From Thermoleophilaceae bacterium (lineage in GTDB: Bacteria > Actinomycetota > Thermoleophilia > Solirubrobacterales > Thermoleophilaceae), in assembly GCA_013695885.1 (NCBI GenBank), contig JACCZP010000120.1:1-7044 (forward strand): a DNA stretch of 7,044 nucleotides, given 5' to 3'. Both the position numbers and the translations under genes were made by a program. The notes beneath the pieces are model-generated. The model had not been told where the DNA came from. It was given only the letters and a program-made list of their open reading frames with translations, and did no database searches. How positions within the stretch are numbered: position 1 is the first letter of the stretch; each line of letters opens with the position of its first letter. Of the stretch, positions 6,821-7,044 are shown one piece after another.

Positions 6821-7044
6821 TCAGTCGAGGGACGGCAGGATGTCGCGATCGAAGATCTCGAGCGGGACCCCCACCGTGACCGCACAGTTGGGTATGTCGA
6901 CGATGCCGCCGATGCGCCCCTCGACGGGGGCCGCCCCGAGCAGGAGGTAGGCCTGCTCCCCGCTCCAGCCGAGTGCCCCCTTGAGGTACTCGATCGCGTT
7001 CAGGCACGCGCGCCGGTAGGCCACCGTGGCGTCCATGTAGTAGT
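6821..7044 (-). CDS. fmdA: Formamidase/acetamidase (FmdA/AmdA family), C-terminal end
   Basis: Only the last 74 or so residues lie in the window; the gene continues beyond base 7044, and the in-frame Met at 7036 is internal (two Tyr codons precede it). The sequence contains the family's C-terminal signature: a helix with ACLNAIEYL, then EQAYLLLGAAPVEGR and GGIVDIPNCAVTVGVPLEIFD, which match the FmdA_AmdA ending seen in formamidases and acetamidases. These cytosolic enzymes hydrolyse formamide or short amides to ammonia and the acid. The gene reads toward the urease genes and is followed after 19 bases by the FmdB remnant, so it probably shares a transcript and a nitrogen-supply role with urease. 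The exact substrate cannot be set from this fragment. Confidence 0.87.
   Translation of the reverse strand, partial: YYMDATVAYRRACLNAIEYLKGALGWSGEQAYLLLGAAPVEGRIGGIVDIPNCAVTVGVPLEIFDRDILPSLD

Noticed and set aside
5346..6950. Long open frame on the + strand opposite ureC (534 codons)
   Set aside because: It is the mirror of a certain gene in very GC-rich DNA, where stop codons are rare; its product is His/Arg/Gly/Val-rich with no domain.

Overview
The window is very GC-rich (about 70% or more by eye), with strong G/C preference at third codon positions and frequent GTG starts. Genes are tightly packed and often share their stop and start bases. Together with a urease accessory order of C-F-G-D and no ureE, this suggests an actinobacterium. 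A deep-branching group such as Thermoleophilia is possible, but that is a guess from style and not from a marker gene.

Left part, + strand (1-2663): the 3' portion of an FtsX-type ABC transporter permease is followed by a predicted lipoprotein metallophosphoesterase. The two share a TAGTG stop/start junction, so they are probably co-transcribed. They are convergent with the right-hand block, with only 21 bases (2664-2684) between the two stop codons and no obvious terminator hairpin there.

Right part, - strand, read from 7044 down to 2685: the 3' end of a formamidase/acetamidase gene (fmdA), a short broken FmdB-type zinc-ribbon gene, then ureC (urease alpha, catalytic), ureF, ureG and ureD (nickel-insertion accessory proteins). 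Formamidase and urease both release ammonia from small nitrogen compounds, so the block reads as a nitrogen-scavenging operon. UreD, UreF and UreG form the GTPase-driven complex that loads nickel onto the carbamylated lysine site in UreC.

The oddest stretch is the roughly 230 bases between fmdA and ureC (6594-6820). In common bacterial urease operons ureC directly follows ureA and ureB; here neither is present. The space holds the first zinc knuckle of FmdB, a roughly 40-base AT-rich island with an inverted repeat, and the tail of another reading frame that runs into the ureC start with a GTGA overlap. This could be a deletion scar, a relocation of ureAB, or an assembly join. Other points worth checking are the missing standard start codon for ureD, the Val in place of the flap Cys in UreC, and altered metal-site motifs in the metallophosphoesterase. 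I see no RNA genes, CRISPR arrays or insertion sequences.
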